Below are positions 54,131 through 62,910 of a stretch of DNA of 64,000 bases, piece after piece. Numbering within the stretch: the stretch's first letter is position 1; the number at the start of each line of letters is the position of its first letter. The notes beneath the pieces are model-generated. The model searched no databases, was not told the DNA's origin, and was given only the letters and a program-made list of their open reading frames with translations. Position numbers and translations under genes: made by a program. This stretch comes from Nonlabens xiamenensis. Lineage in GTDB: Bacteria; Bacteroidota; Bacteroidia; Flavobacteriales; Flavobacteriaceae. The stretch spans positions 434,001-498,000 of the forward strand of contig NZ_RMVE01000003.1 in the NCBI RefSeq assembly GCF_003865345.1. The letters run 5' to 3'.

Positions 54131-54940
54131 ATGAGAATTTATACCTTAATTTTAATTTTTTGTCTTGGTGCTGCATTTCAGGTGAGCGCTCAAGGCGAAA
54201 ATAATTCCAATGAACAAAGCCAGCGCCCTATTGTTAGGGGTAAGGTGCTCAATGCCAAAGACGAGTCTCAACTGGAAAATGTAAATATTGTTAACCTAAA
54301 TAGTGTCAAGGGAACCATTACCAACGCTGAGGGGAACTTTGAAATCGCAGCAGCGGTAAATGATACCTTGTATTTTTCTTATCTAGGTTTTGAAACCATC
54401 AACGTACGTGTGACGGAAGATTGGTTGAAATTTGGTGACGTCACCATTTCCATGACTGAAAAAGGAATAGCGCTGGAAGAAGTCACCGTTACGGAAACCG
54501 CACTAACTGGCTTTCTGGAAATCGACGCCAAGCGTGCTCCCATTTATGCCACCAGACGTTATAAGATCAGCGGTCTTCCCAAAGGGTATGAAGCTGGCGA
54601 CAGCGAGCCTGGGGCCATTACTAAAGTCCTAAGTAGTGTATTTAATCCCGCCGATTTCCTGTACAACACCTTTGGAAAAAAAGGAAAATCCATGCGTAAA
54701 TTGAGACAGATCAAAGAGCAGGACGAAATTAGAAACCTTTTACAAAGCAAATACGACAGGGAAACTTTGATGAACCTTCTCCAAATGGACAAGGTGGATA
54801 TAGATGCTATCCTGCGTAATTGTCAATATTCCAAGAAATTCATCGAAGAATCTAATGACCTTCAGATATTAGATGCTATTAGTGAATGCTATGAAGAATA
54901 TAAAGTGCTTAAAACCAATTCGGCTAAAAAAGAAAATTAA
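54131..54940 (+). CDS. CarboxypepD-regulatory-like domain protein, exported
   Basis: 269 residues from the ATG at 54131, which gives a signal peptide (MRIYTLILIFCLGAAFQVSA); the earlier ATG at 54092 would bury it. Residues about 30-110 are a carboxypeptidase regulatory-like beta-sandwich (VRGKVLNAKDESQLENVNIV, then TNAEGNFEI), the type that opens TonB receptors in Bacteroidota. The C-terminal half is helical. It lies between rdgB and the peptidase. Confidence 0.85.
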   Translation: MRIYTLILIFCLGAAFQVSAQGENNSNEQSQRPIVRGKVLNAKDESQLENVNIVNLNSVKGTITNAEGNFEIAAAVNDTLYFSYLGFETINVRVTEDWLKFGDVTISMTEKGIALEEVTVTETALTGFLEIDAKRAPIYATRRYKISGLPKGYEAGDSEPGAITKVLSSVFNPADFLYNTFGKKGKSMRKLRQIKEQDEIRNLLQSKYDRETLMNLLQMDKVDIDAILRNCQYSKKFIEESNDLQILDAISECYEEYKVLKTNSAKKEN

Positions 54941-54950
54941 TTTAATATAA

Positions 54951-56024
54951 ATGATGCTTTTGAATATCAAATATATGATGTGGAGTCTGCTGGCTGTAGG
55001 CCTCACCACTTCCTGTAATTCCATTAAGAAACAAAATAGCGTTGATACCACTGACCAATCCATGTCCAATATGGTATCCCAATTGGATTACTCCAAAGTA
55101 GACCCGATGAAGTATGCCAAAACCATAACCGTTTCGGAACTAAAGGAACAACTTTATCATTATGCTAGTGATGAAATGGAGGGACGTTATACCGGTAGTC
55201 CGGGTCAGAAAAAAGCAGTAGAATACCTCAAAACTCAATACGAAGAGATGGGGGTACCTGGTGGAACAGCAGATGGCTCCTATTTTCAGACGGTGCCCTC
55301 AGATTACTTAAGACGCATAGATACAGATTCTGAAAATGTGCTCGCCTTTATTAAGGGACGTGAGATTCCTGAAGAAGTATTGGTAATTTCAGCACACTTG
55401 GATCACATTGGAACGGAAGATGGTGAGGTCTTTAATGGCGCTGATGATGATGGAAGCGGAACCATCGCTCTGCTTGAAATCGCTGAAGCATTCAAACAAG
55501 CCGAAAAAGATGGTTTCGGTCCTAAACGATCCATTCTTTTTCTTCATGTGACAGGGGAAGAAATTGGCTTGTATGGAAGTAAATATTATTCCGAAAATCC
55601 GGTGTATCCATTAGTCAACACGATTGCCGATTTGAATATTGATATGATCGGACGGATTGATCCGGACCAAAAAGACGATCCCGATTATGTCTACCTCATT
55701 GGAAGTGATATGCTGAGTCAAGACCTGCATGACGCATCAGAGGCAGCCAATAAAAAGTACATCAATATGAGATTGGATTATACTTACAATGGCAAGGATG
55801 ATCCCAACCGTTTCTATTATAGAAGCGACCACTACAATTTTGCCAAAAATGATGTACCTGTCATCTTTTATTTTAACGGTGTGCATGAGGATTATCACAG
55901 AGCTAGCGACACCCCTGATAAGATTGAATATGAACTATATCAACGACGTGCACAGTTGATTTTTGTCACTGCCTGGGAACTGGTCAATGGAGAAAAACGA
56001 CCTATGCTGACCGTCAAAGAATAA
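54951..56024 (+). CDS. M28-family aminopeptidase lipoprotein
   Basis: 357 residues. Lipobox TTSC follows a short hydrophobic helix. Residues about 60-110 are a PA-like part; the M28 zinc peptidase core has the metal ligands in ISAHLDHIG, NGADDDGSGTIALLEIA and VTGEEIGLYGS (catalytic Glu-Glu), and a final His in SDHYNFA. It cleaves N-terminal residues of peptides outside the cell. It is ten bases downstream of the regulatory-domain gene, and a strong terminator follows. Confidence 0.92.
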   Translation: MMLLNIKYMMWSLLAVGLTTSCNSIKKQNSVDTTDQSMSNMVSQLDYSKVDPMKYAKTITVSELKEQLYHYASDEMEGRYTGSPGQKKAVEYLKTQYEEMGVPGGTADGSYFQTVPSDYLRRIDTDSENVLAFIKGREIPEEVLVISAHLDHIGTEDGEVFNGADDDGSGTIALLEIAEAFKQAEKDGFGPKRSILFLHVTGEEIGLYGSKYYSENPVYPLVNTIADLNIDMIGRIDPDQKDDPDYVYLIGSDMLSQDLHDASEAANKKYINMRLDYTYNGKDDPNRFYYRSDHYNFAKNDVPVIFYFNGVHEDYHRASDTPDKIEYELYQRRAQLIFVTAWELVNGEKRPMLTVKE

Positions 56025-56042
56025 GTGTAACATCACCGTATT

Positions 56043-56077
56043 AAAAAAGCATGAATTTTTTGGATTCATGCTTTTTT
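56043..56077. terminator. Bidirectional terminator after the M28 peptidase
   Basis: AAAAAAGCATGAAT and ATTCATGCTTTTTT pair perfectly; it lies between convergent genes. Confidence 0.92.
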
Positions 56078-56126
56078 TATTGAACAAGAACAGGAAGGCT
56101 GATCAAGCGCTACCGCCTGACACAGA

Positions 56127-57644
56127 TTAATTTGTTTCTACTCCTGCAAACTCTTGCTGAATAGCAACTCGCAAGCGACGATAGTAGTCCTCCTCCAACC
56201 AATCCTTATAGTTGTTAGTATTGTTGATGATACAGTAAGCATATCTCCGTATACGATCTTTTATATCTTCTTTGAGCAATTTGGCCAGTATACGTGCATC
56301 AAAAACATCCTCGCTGTTTTCTACACACCACTGCACATGTTGAGCGATAGACTCATCGAGAACCTCTTTTGATTTGCGACCTTCTTTGGTAATGCGTTTG
56401 TAGGCTCCTTTGATATCAAAGCTAAAATCACTGGTATTTGGGAACTCTGCTTTTACATCCTCTGGCATGCGGTAAACAAAATTACGCTCGATCTCGTCAT
56501 CACTGATGATGTTTTCTACGTAGAAATCAGGAGATCTAAAGACTTGTTGCCAATCGACTGGTTCGTTCCAAAGTCCGAATCTAGCCACATTGTTACCAAG
56601 ATCAATGATATGAAACTCTTTTTTATCATCCAGAATACGAGATCCACGACCTATCATTTGATAATAGAGGGTCAAGGATTTGGTAGCACGATTAAGGATA
56701 ATACATTCCACGCTGGGCTCGTCAAATCCTGTAGTCAAGATACTTACAGAGGTCAGAACAGCATCTGGCTTATTGCGGAACCATTTTAAGATCTCTTTAC
56801 GTTCCTCCTTTGTATTGGTATTGTCCAGGTGACGGACTTCGATTCCAGCTCTTCTAAAAGTATCCTCTACCTCTATACTCGTCCGTATACCATTATTGAA
56901 GATCAACGTTTTCTTTCCCTTAGCCACCTCGTTGTAAGATTGAAGCAACTTGTCCTGCATGGTGGTAGCAGTATATAGCTTTTCACTGGATTTTACTGTA
57001 TAATCACCATTCATACCAATGGTCAATCCGCTAAGTCCCACATCATAGGTATGGGTAACGGCTTGCGCCAAAAATCCTTGTTCAACCAGCGAACTAATAC
57101 TGTTACCAACGATAAGTTCTTTGTAATTGTCCTTCATCGGCAACTTAAAATTAGAGCTCAATGGTGTTGCCGTAACTCCCAACATAAAACAATGATCAAA
57201 ATATTTAAAAAGCTTTCTAAAACTGTTGTAATGGGCCTCATCAACAATCACCAGACCAATATCGTCCAACTCAAGCTTATCATCTTGAATACGATTGTTC
57301 AAGGTTTCCACCATAGCCACAAAGCAGTCAAAATCCTTTTGGTCATCCAGCTCCTTTACTTTGGAATTGATAACCTTGTTTTTGACATTAAAGCCGTTGA
57401 GCATTTTGGAAGTTTGTTTACACAACTCAATTCTATGAGTCAGAATAACGACCTTCTTGTTTTTCTCTTTGAGATACCGACGTACAATCTCAGAAAAGAT
57501 CACCGTTTTCCCTCCACCAGTAGGCAATTGATAAAGCAGGTTATAATCATCAGGCTTATTGTTGATTCTGTCAAAAACTGCCTCTAGATCACGCTCCTGA
57601 TAGTCATAAAGGGATTTGATTTCTGTCTCGTTTTGGATTGCCAT
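56127..57644 (-). CDS. DEAD/DEAH SF2 helicase
   Basis: 505 residues. SF2 motifs: Walker A QLPTGGGKTVIFSEI near residue 43, DEAH-type VIVDEAHYNSFR near 133, MLGVTATPLSSNFK, and domain-2 QMIGRGSRILDDKKEF. The N-terminal LYDYQERDLEAVFDRI holds the Q-like motif. The C-terminal 120 residues have no known domain. It resembles UvrB/RecQ-unrelated type III-Res-like helicases used in DNA repair or as stand-alone proteins in Bacteroidota. Alone on the minus strand. Confidence 0.85.
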   Translation of the reverse strand: MAIQNETEIKSLYDYQERDLEAVFDRINNKPDDYNLLYQLPTGGGKTVIFSEIVRRYLKEKNKKVVILTHRIELCKQTSKMLNGFNVKNKVINSKVKELDDQKDFDCFVAMVETLNNRIQDDKLELDDIGLVIVDEAHYNSFRKLFKYFDHCFMLGVTATPLSSNFKLPMKDNYKELIVGNSISSLVEQGFLAQAVTHTYDVGLSGLTIGMNGDYTVKSSEKLYTATTMQDKLLQSYNEVAKGKKTLIFNNGIRTSIEVEDTFRRAGIEVRHLDNTNTKEERKEILKWFRNKPDAVLTSVSILTTGFDEPSVECIILNRATKSLTLYYQMIGRGSRILDDKKEFHIIDLGNNVARFGLWNEPVDWQQVFRSPDFYVENIISDDEIERNFVYRMPEDVKAEFPNTSDFSFDIKGAYKRITKEGRKSKEVLDESIAQHVQWCVENSEDVFDARILAKLLKEDIKDRIRRYAYCIINNTNNYKDWLEEDYYRRLRVAIQQEFAGVETN

Positions 57645-57800
57645 CAGCTTTAAATTTTCGATTTTGGGATTTGCAAAAGTACTGCTTTTTTAAAGGTGTT
57701 CCGCTGGTTTCACCCTAAGAATTTTATAAAGCTTCAATTCTCAAATCTTTAACGCCCATTTTTGGATTATTGTGGTAATTTCGCCATCCAAAAAATTACA

Positions 57801-58433
57801 TTGACTAATTCCTCCACAAATACGAGCACAGACAAGAAACCTTGGTTTCAACCAGAGCGTGCACATAGGTACTACAAACTTACTGGCTTCTATAGTTTTG
57901 TTTGGGAAAGCATCAAGAAATCAATGCCTCCCGTGTTGGTTGTTGTAGGAATACTATTGCTGGTCCACTTTTTTGTGATCGACATTGAGAAAGCATTGGA
58001 ACTTGCCGTGCAGGAACTTCCCAATTACGGTGTTTTGACTTTTTTCTATCTTTCTGAAACCGCCTTGGGTTTAATTCCGCCAGAACTTTTTATTGCCTGG
58101 GCGGGTGAAACTGCCAATCCAGTGATTAATCTTTCCCTGATTGCCCTGTTGTCCTACCTTGGAGGTTTCACCTCTTACTGGATCGGTCGCAGAGCGCTAC
58201 GTATCCCAAGTCTACATGAATACCTTGAAGTCAAAATGGCTAAGCAGTTGGTGATGGCCAGAAAATGGGGCGGAATTCTGATCGCAGTCGGTGCATTATT
58301 ACCTCTCCCCTTTTCCATGGCAAGCCTAGTGGCTGGTATGCTGAAATATCCTATCCGGAGTTGGATGATTGTCGGATTGCTCAGATTCGTGCGTTTTGCA
58401 ATTTATGGTGCTGCTATATTTTCTCTGGTATAA
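57801..58433 (+). CDS. VTT-domain (DedA-like) membrane protein
   Basis: About 210 residues from a TTG at 57801; there is no convincing ATG before residue 37, so the start is uncertain and an upstream TTG (57762) is also in frame. The VTT/SNARE-associated pattern is clear: FFYLSETALGLIPPELFIAWAG-type reentrant loop, then SYLGGFTSYWIGRRA, and RKWGGILIAVGALLPLPFS. It has four to five membrane segments. The family transports or scrambles lipids; the substrate is unknown. Confidence 0.82.
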   Translation: MTNSSTNTSTDKKPWFQPERAHRYYKLTGFYSFVWESIKKSMPPVLVVVGILLLVHFFVIDIEKALELAVQELPNYGVLTFFYLSETALGLIPPELFIAWAGETANPVINLSLIALLSYLGGFTSYWIGRRALRIPSLHEYLEVKMAKQLVMARKWGGILIAVGALLPLPFSMASLVAGMLKYPIRSWMIVGLLRFVRFAIYGAAIFSLV

Positions 58434-58615
58434 GTAAGATAATCAGGGCTTCTTTCGCCTTGAGCGATATCATATCTATTTACTAGTTTATCTGTGATTC
58501 AGTTCATGGTGGTAACCAATAGAAAAATTCACCAACTTAAATAGCTGTAAAATTTGTACGTGTTTAGCGAGTATATTTGAAATAGGACTGATATGATCAC
58601 CAGTCGGTATTTTTC

Positions 58616-59260
58616 ATGATAATTGACCACATATTCATTTTCTCCAATCAGCATGGAAAAGAGGCTGATCAATTGATTGATTTCGGGTGGTCTGAAGGAA
58701 GCTCCAGAAGACATCCCGGACAAGGCACCATCAATAGGAAATTTTACTTCGAGAACTTTTTCCTGGAGATTCTTTGGATCGTGGATGAATCAGAAATTCT
58801 TGACCCAAAAACCGCATTCACCCAGCTAGGTCACTGCTCAAATTTTCCCAATAATGAATGCTCTCGTTTTGGCTTGGGACTCGTTAATACAGCAGGTAGC
58901 GACGACTTGTTTCGCAATTCAGAAATCTATCAACCCGACTATTTCCCTTCTGGAATGACCATTGACATCATTACCAATAAGGAGCACCCTTCATTACCGT
59001 GGACCTTCAGACTTCCCTTTAGAGACAAGCAGAGTGAGCTAGAACCTTATATTCATGAAAATCAAATGAAGCAATTGACTAAGGTCCGTTTTAATGTCAA
59101 TCGCCCAGAAGGTCTCGGTGAATTCAGTGCATTTTTTGCAGACACTGATACGCTTAATTTTCAATTGGCTCAATCTAATCATCTGGTCTTGGAATTTGAC
59201 CACAGGGTGCAAAATAAAATGCAGAAATTTGATGATTTAGGATTGACAATACATTATTGA
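58616..59260 (+). CDS. VOC (glyoxalase-like) domain protein
   Basis: 214 residues, ATG at 58616. It starts IIDHIFIFSNQHGKEADQL, the first VOC module, and has a second module in the C-terminal half (TKVRFNVNRPEG). The family includes glyoxalases, dioxygenases and drug-binding proteins; the metal ligand set cannot be fully traced, so activity is unknown. The interval 58434-58615 before it holds no clear feature. A bidirectional terminator follows. Confidence 0.8.
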   Translation: MIIDHIFIFSNQHGKEADQLIDFGWSEGSSRRHPGQGTINRKFYFENFFLEILWIVDESEILDPKTAFTQLGHCSNFPNNECSRFGLGLVNTAGSDDLFRNSEIYQPDYFPSGMTIDIITNKEHPSLPWTFRLPFRDKQSELEPYIHENQMKQLTKVRFNVNRPEGLGEFSAFFADTDTLNFQLAQSNHLVLEFDHRVQNKMQKFDDLGLTIHY

Positions 59261-59266
59261 AACAAA

Positions 59267-59294
59267 AAAAGCACCTGAAAATACAGGTGCTTTT
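59267..59294. terminator. Bidirectional terminator between the VOC and OmpA genes
   Basis: AAAAGCACCTG and CAGGTGCTTTT form an 11-bp stem with a six-base loop and T-runs on both strands. Confidence 0.92.
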
Positions 59295-59314
59295 AAATTT
59301 AAAGGACAAGTAAT

Positions 59315-60199
59315 TTAGTTCTTGTTCTCAGTTTCTTTTTTGGCGTTAGCCTTGGCTTCTTCCATTCCTTTCTCGACCATCTCAAAGAATTGATCCAATT
59401 TAGGAAGAACGATAATTCGCGTACGGCGATTCTTTGCGCGTCCCTCAGCCGTATCGTTACTGGCAAGAGGCACATAATATGACCTACCGGCAGATGTCAT
59501 ACGCGCAGGCTTCACGTTAAATTCATCCTGTAACACACGGGTTACGGCATTGGCACGAGAAGTACTCAAATCCCAGTTGTCTTGGAATTTTGCTGTAGAG
59601 ATAGGCTGACTATCCGTATGACCTTCGATCATGATTTCGATCTCTGGTTTGTCATTAACTACTTTGGCCACTTTTCCCAGGACAGCTTTGGCGTCTTGGT
59701 TAATGCGATCGCTTCCACTAGCAAACAGCAATTTATCACTGATCGAAATATAAACCACTCCTTTTTCAACGTTTACATTGATATCCTCATCGTTCAGATT
59801 CCCTAAGGAACTCTTTAAACTGGTAACTAATGCTAGCGTTACACTGTCTTTTTTGGTTATTGCGTCATTCAAACTACGGATTTGAAGATCCTTTTCGCGA
59901 ATGCTTTCCAATGATCGCTCCAGGTTACGGCTTCCTTGAGTAGAAAGCGTTACCAGATCGCCCTGGTTATTTAATAAGGCAGCGTTGGAGTTTTTTAAAG
60001 TTTCTATTTGATCTCTGAGTGCTTCTAATTTGGCTTGAGCAGCCTTCTCGTCAGCAAGACAGGCATTCAATTTTACAGTTGCCGTGTCCAGCAGCTCTTG
60101 CGTTTCTTGTTGTTTGGCTAGTGCTGCATCAAGTTCCTTCTTTGAGGCACAGGAAATCATTAATCCACCGGCCAGCAACATTACAATTATCTTTTTCAT
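59315..60199 (-). CDS. OmpA-family peptidoglycan-binding lipoprotein with coiled coil
   Basis: 294 residues. Lipobox LMISC at about residue 17, then a long coiled coil (about 20-135, heptads such as LEALRDQIETLKNSNAALL), then the OmpA C-terminal domain with GHTDSQPI, NWDLSTSRANAVTRVL, and AKNRRTRIIVLP. It ties the outer membrane to the peptidoglycan. The charged C-terminus is rich in Lys and Glu. Promoter box TAATTTTG lies upstream. Confidence 0.93.
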   Translation of the reverse strand: MKKIIVMLLAGGLMISCASKKELDAALAKQQETQELLDTATVKLNACLADEKAAQAKLEALRDQIETLKNSNAALLNNQGDLVTLSTQGSRNLERSLESIREKDLQIRSLNDAITKKDSVTLALVTSLKSSLGNLNDEDINVNVEKGVVYISISDKLLFASGSDRINQDAKAVLGKVAKVVNDKPEIEIMIEGHTDSQPISTAKFQDNWDLSTSRANAVTRVLQDEFNVKPARMTSAGRSYYVPLASNDTAEGRAKNRRTRIIVLPKLDQFFEMVEKGMEEAKANAKKETENKN

Positions 60200-60234
60200 C
60201 TTAGGAAAACCCTTTAATTTGTTAAATTCTAGAG

Positions 60235-60242
60235 CAAAATTA
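60235..60242 (-). promoter_or_regulatory. TAnnTTTG -7 box for the OmpA-family gene
   Basis: TAATTTTG on the minus strand, 35 bases before the start at 60199. Confidence 0.5.
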
Positions 60243-60405
60243 AAATAATTGAGCAGCCACTGAGGGTTATTAACAATGATTTAAGTTATCTTCTGTTATA
60301 ATTCTAAGTAATCTAACTGATTTTCATCGAGATAAGCAATTGATATGTCGCACCTTCTCATCTAATTCCTATTCCAGTGAATGTAATATTCGTCGAACTT
60401 AAATA

Positions 60406-61422
60406 TTAGCTATGCTTTTTAAGGGATGTGTAATGGCGTCTACCCTTTACAAAGTACTGATATACGAGGAAAATCTTAGGTTGTGGTAATGTTTTGTGTG
60501 TCAGAAGGGCCGTTGACTTCTTTCTTTTGTGTTTAAAATCACCAAGTCGTTTGTAAAAGCTAAAATGTGCCTTGAGTACGGCAAAAAAATGACGAGGTCT
60601 GGCTTCCAGTAAAAACTTGATTCCTGCAATTCCGTCCAACAGCATTCTAATAAAAAGTCTCCACCACCATCGTGGTTGATGATCATTTTTTACGATATTG
60701 AAGAGGCTGTTTCTGAAATTGTAAAAAGTCTTTTGGGGATTGATATTATTCAAAGTTCCGCCTCCTAGATGATAAACCTTAGAATCACTAGCACAACCAA
60801 TCTTATGACCGGCCAACCGCAACCTCCAGCACAAGTCAATTTCTTCCTGGTGGGCAAAATAATCCGGATCCAATCCTCCTACTCGATCAAATGCATTTCG
60901 TCTTAAAAAAAGTGCTGCCCCACTGGCCCAGTGCAAATCGATTGTAGTCTTGTACTGCCCCTGATCCACCTCCAGCGTATCAAAAATCCGCCCCCTGCAA
61001 TAAGGATAGGCATATTTATCCAGATAGCCACCAGCGGCCCCTGCGTATTCAAATTTATCTGGATTTTTATCATCCAACAACAAGGGCTGGCAAGCCGCCA
61101 AATCAGGTTCCGTTTCAAACAATCTAGCAATAATATCGCACCAATGTTCAGTCACTGTAACATCATTATTGAGTAAACAAACTACCTCTTCTTCTACCGA
61201 TTTCAAGGCCTGATTGTAACCACCAGCATAACCCCGATTCTCCTGCATGGCAATAATTTTTACATCAGGGTAGTGTTGACGGGTCCATAGAATAGATTCG
61301 TCGGTAGAGGCATTGTCTGCCAGATAGATCACGTGGTTATAGGTAAACTTAACCACGCTGGGCAAATAGCTTTTCAGCAATTCTAGTCCATTCCAGTTTA
61401 AAATAACAACGCCTACTTTCAT
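60406..61422 (-). CDS. Family 2 glycosyltransferase (rhamnosyltransferase-like)
   Basis: 338 residues. The GT-A fold is shown by VGVVILNWNGLELL, the acidic VIYLADNASTDES and the DxD-like NNDVTVTEHW, then ASGAALFLRRNAFDRVGGLD and EEIDLCWRLRLAG, the acceptor-side signature. The length and pattern suit rhamnosyltransferase-like enzymes that add sugars to surface polymers. Overlaps the HSDR_N-like gene by four bases. Confidence 0.9.
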   Translation of the reverse strand: MKVGVVILNWNGLELLKSYLPSVVKFTYNHVIYLADNASTDESILWTRQHYPDVKIIAMQENRGYAGGYNQALKSVEEEVVCLLNNDVTVTEHWCDIIARLFETEPDLAACQPLLLDDKNPDKFEYAGAAGGYLDKYAYPYCRGRIFDTLEVDQGQYKTTIDLHWASGAALFLRRNAFDRVGGLDPDYFAHQEEIDLCWRLRLAGHKIGCASDSKVYHLGGGTLNNINPQKTFYNFRNSLFNIVKNDHQPRWWWRLFIRMLLDGIAGIKFLLEARPRHFFAVLKAHFSFYKRLGDFKHKRKKSTALLTHKTLPQPKIFLVYQYFVKGRRHYTSLKKHS

Positions 61423-61865
61423 AATTGGTAAACGGGTAGTTCTGGAATAAAATTATAAGATTGTGACTCATAGTCCATAGTGCAGTAATAATGCTGGAGT
61501 CCGTTCGTGACCATCAGGTAGGTAGCGTCAAGGGCCAGATTATATCGAGCGATTTGGTCAAAAACTTCCTGATTGATTGGTACTTGAGGCGCCTTGCACT
61601 CCACCACCAAATGAATACTTCCATCTTTATTATAAGAAAGTATATCATATCTTTTGGTCGTTCCTGAAACCAGGACTTGCTTTTCTACATTTACAAGGTA
61701 CTGTGGCATACGCTTTCGCGAAAGCAAAAACCAAATAACATGTTGACGTACCCATTCCTCTGGAGTCAAATGCACAAATTTTTTACGGATCGGGTCAAAG
61801 ATGGCACGTCCTTTTTCAGTATTTTTGACCCTAAAATCCCCAGCTGGGAGTTGCAATGGCTCCAT
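61419..61865 (-). CDS. HSDR_N-like PD-(D/E)xK nuclease-like protein
   Basis: 148 residues. The fold of the type I restriction enzyme N-terminal domain: D in KRYDILSY, then E and K in HLVVECKAPQVPINQEVFDQI, with a preceding ATPEE-like helix (LTPEEWVRQHVIWFLL). Members of this family are widespread, solitary, and of unknown role; not restriction enzymes as such. The palindrome copy at 61712 codes LSRKRM after LL. Overlaps the glycosyltransferase gene and is divergent from holA. Confidence 0.82.
   Translation of the reverse strand: MEPLQLPAGDFRVKNTEKGRAIFDPIRKKFVHLTPEEWVRQHVIWFLLSRKRMPQYLVNVEKQVLVSGTTKRYDILSYNKDGSIHLVVECKAPQVPINQEVFDQIARYNLALDATYLMVTNGLQHYYCTMDYESQSYNFIPELPVYQL
61712..61725. 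repeat. Palindrome GCTTTCGCGAAAGC inside the HSDR_N-like gene
   Basis: Perfect 14-bp copy, in frame, coding LSRK. Confidence 0.88.
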
Positions 61866-61898
61866 TCCGCAATATTACAAAAACCACAACAGCTCTCG

Positions 61899-62906
61899 AT
61901 GAGTGATGCGACAAAGATTCTTAACGACCTCAAACAAAAAAAGTATGCCCCTGTTTACTTTTTATGCGGGAGTGAGCCTTATTTTATTGATCAGGTCAGT
62001 GATTACATAGAAAATAACGTCTTAGAGGAAAGCGAGAAAGGTTTCAATCAAATGTTGATCTACGGCAAGGAAACTACCATGGAAGAGATTTTGGAGAATG
62101 CAAAGCGCTTCCCAATGATGGCAGAACGTCAAGTAATAATTGTTAAAGAGGCACAGCACCTGACCAAACAATTACCTAAACTGGAATCCTATCTGGAACA
62201 GCCCCAATCTACCACTCTACTGGTCTTTGCTTATAAATATAAAACCCCTGACGGAAGAAGCAAGGTTACCAAACTCCTGAAGAAGCATGCCGTATTTATG
62301 GAGAGCAAACCGCTCTATGAAAACAAGGTACCTGGTTTTATCACAGATAAGCTCAAGCAAATGGGCTATCAGATCGATCCCAATGCCACTAGGATGTTGG
62401 TAGAATATCTGGGAACCGACCTGGGTAAAATCAATAACGAACTTTCAAAACTGGCGATTGTTCACCAGCCAGGCTCCCCTATAACACCTCAAGTTATCGA
62501 GGACAACATTGGGATTTCCAAAGACTATAATAATTTTGAGCTGCGGAAAGCACTTGGGATGAGAGATACTGTAAAGGTGCACAGGATCATTAATTACTTT
62601 GCCGACAACCCAAAGGATAATCCGCTGGTACTTACCACGGCTCAGCTTTTCACCTTTTTCACCCAACTCTTGAAAGTCCATACCGTCCGGGACAAGAATC
62701 CGCAGGCAGTAGCCAAAGCGGTCGGAATCAATCCATATTTTGTTCAGGAACTACTAACCGCCGCAAAAAATTACCCCATGAAATATTGTAGCCGGGCCAT
62801 CAAGTTGATCAGGGAAATGGACGTCAAATCAAAGGGTGTAGGTACATACAAGGCCGATCACGCCGATCTACTCAAGGAATTAATGGTCAATATCATGTCA
62901 AAATAA
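61899..62906 (+). CDS. holA: DNA polymerase III subunit delta
   Basis: 335 residues from the ATG at 61899; the longer frame to 61677 is antisense to the upstream gene and rejected. It is the delta subunit of the clamp loader: N-terminal YAPVYFLCGSEPYFIDQVSD, ATP-independent AAA-like fold, FPMMAERQVIIVKEAQ, then LGTDLGKINNELSKLAI and C-terminal collar. Opens the beta clamp in replication. It precedes menA by four bases on the same strand. Confidence 0.94.
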   Translation: MSDATKILNDLKQKKYAPVYFLCGSEPYFIDQVSDYIENNVLEESEKGFNQMLIYGKETTMEEILENAKRFPMMAERQVIIVKEAQHLTKQLPKLESYLEQPQSTTLLVFAYKYKTPDGRSKVTKLLKKHAVFMESKPLYENKVPGFITDKLKQMGYQIDPNATRMLVEYLGTDLGKINNELSKLAIVHQPGSPITPQVIEDNIGISKDYNNFELRKALGMRDTVKVHRIINYFADNPKDNPLVLTTAQLFTFFTQLLKVHTVRDKNPQAVAKAVGINPYFVQELLTAAKNYPMKYCSRAIKLIREMDVKSKGVGTYKADHADLLKELMVNIMSK

Positions 62907-62910
62907 GTTT

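Noticed and set aside
61677-61898. N-terminal extension of holA
   Set aside because: It is antisense to the HSDR_N-like gene; the family start is at 61899.
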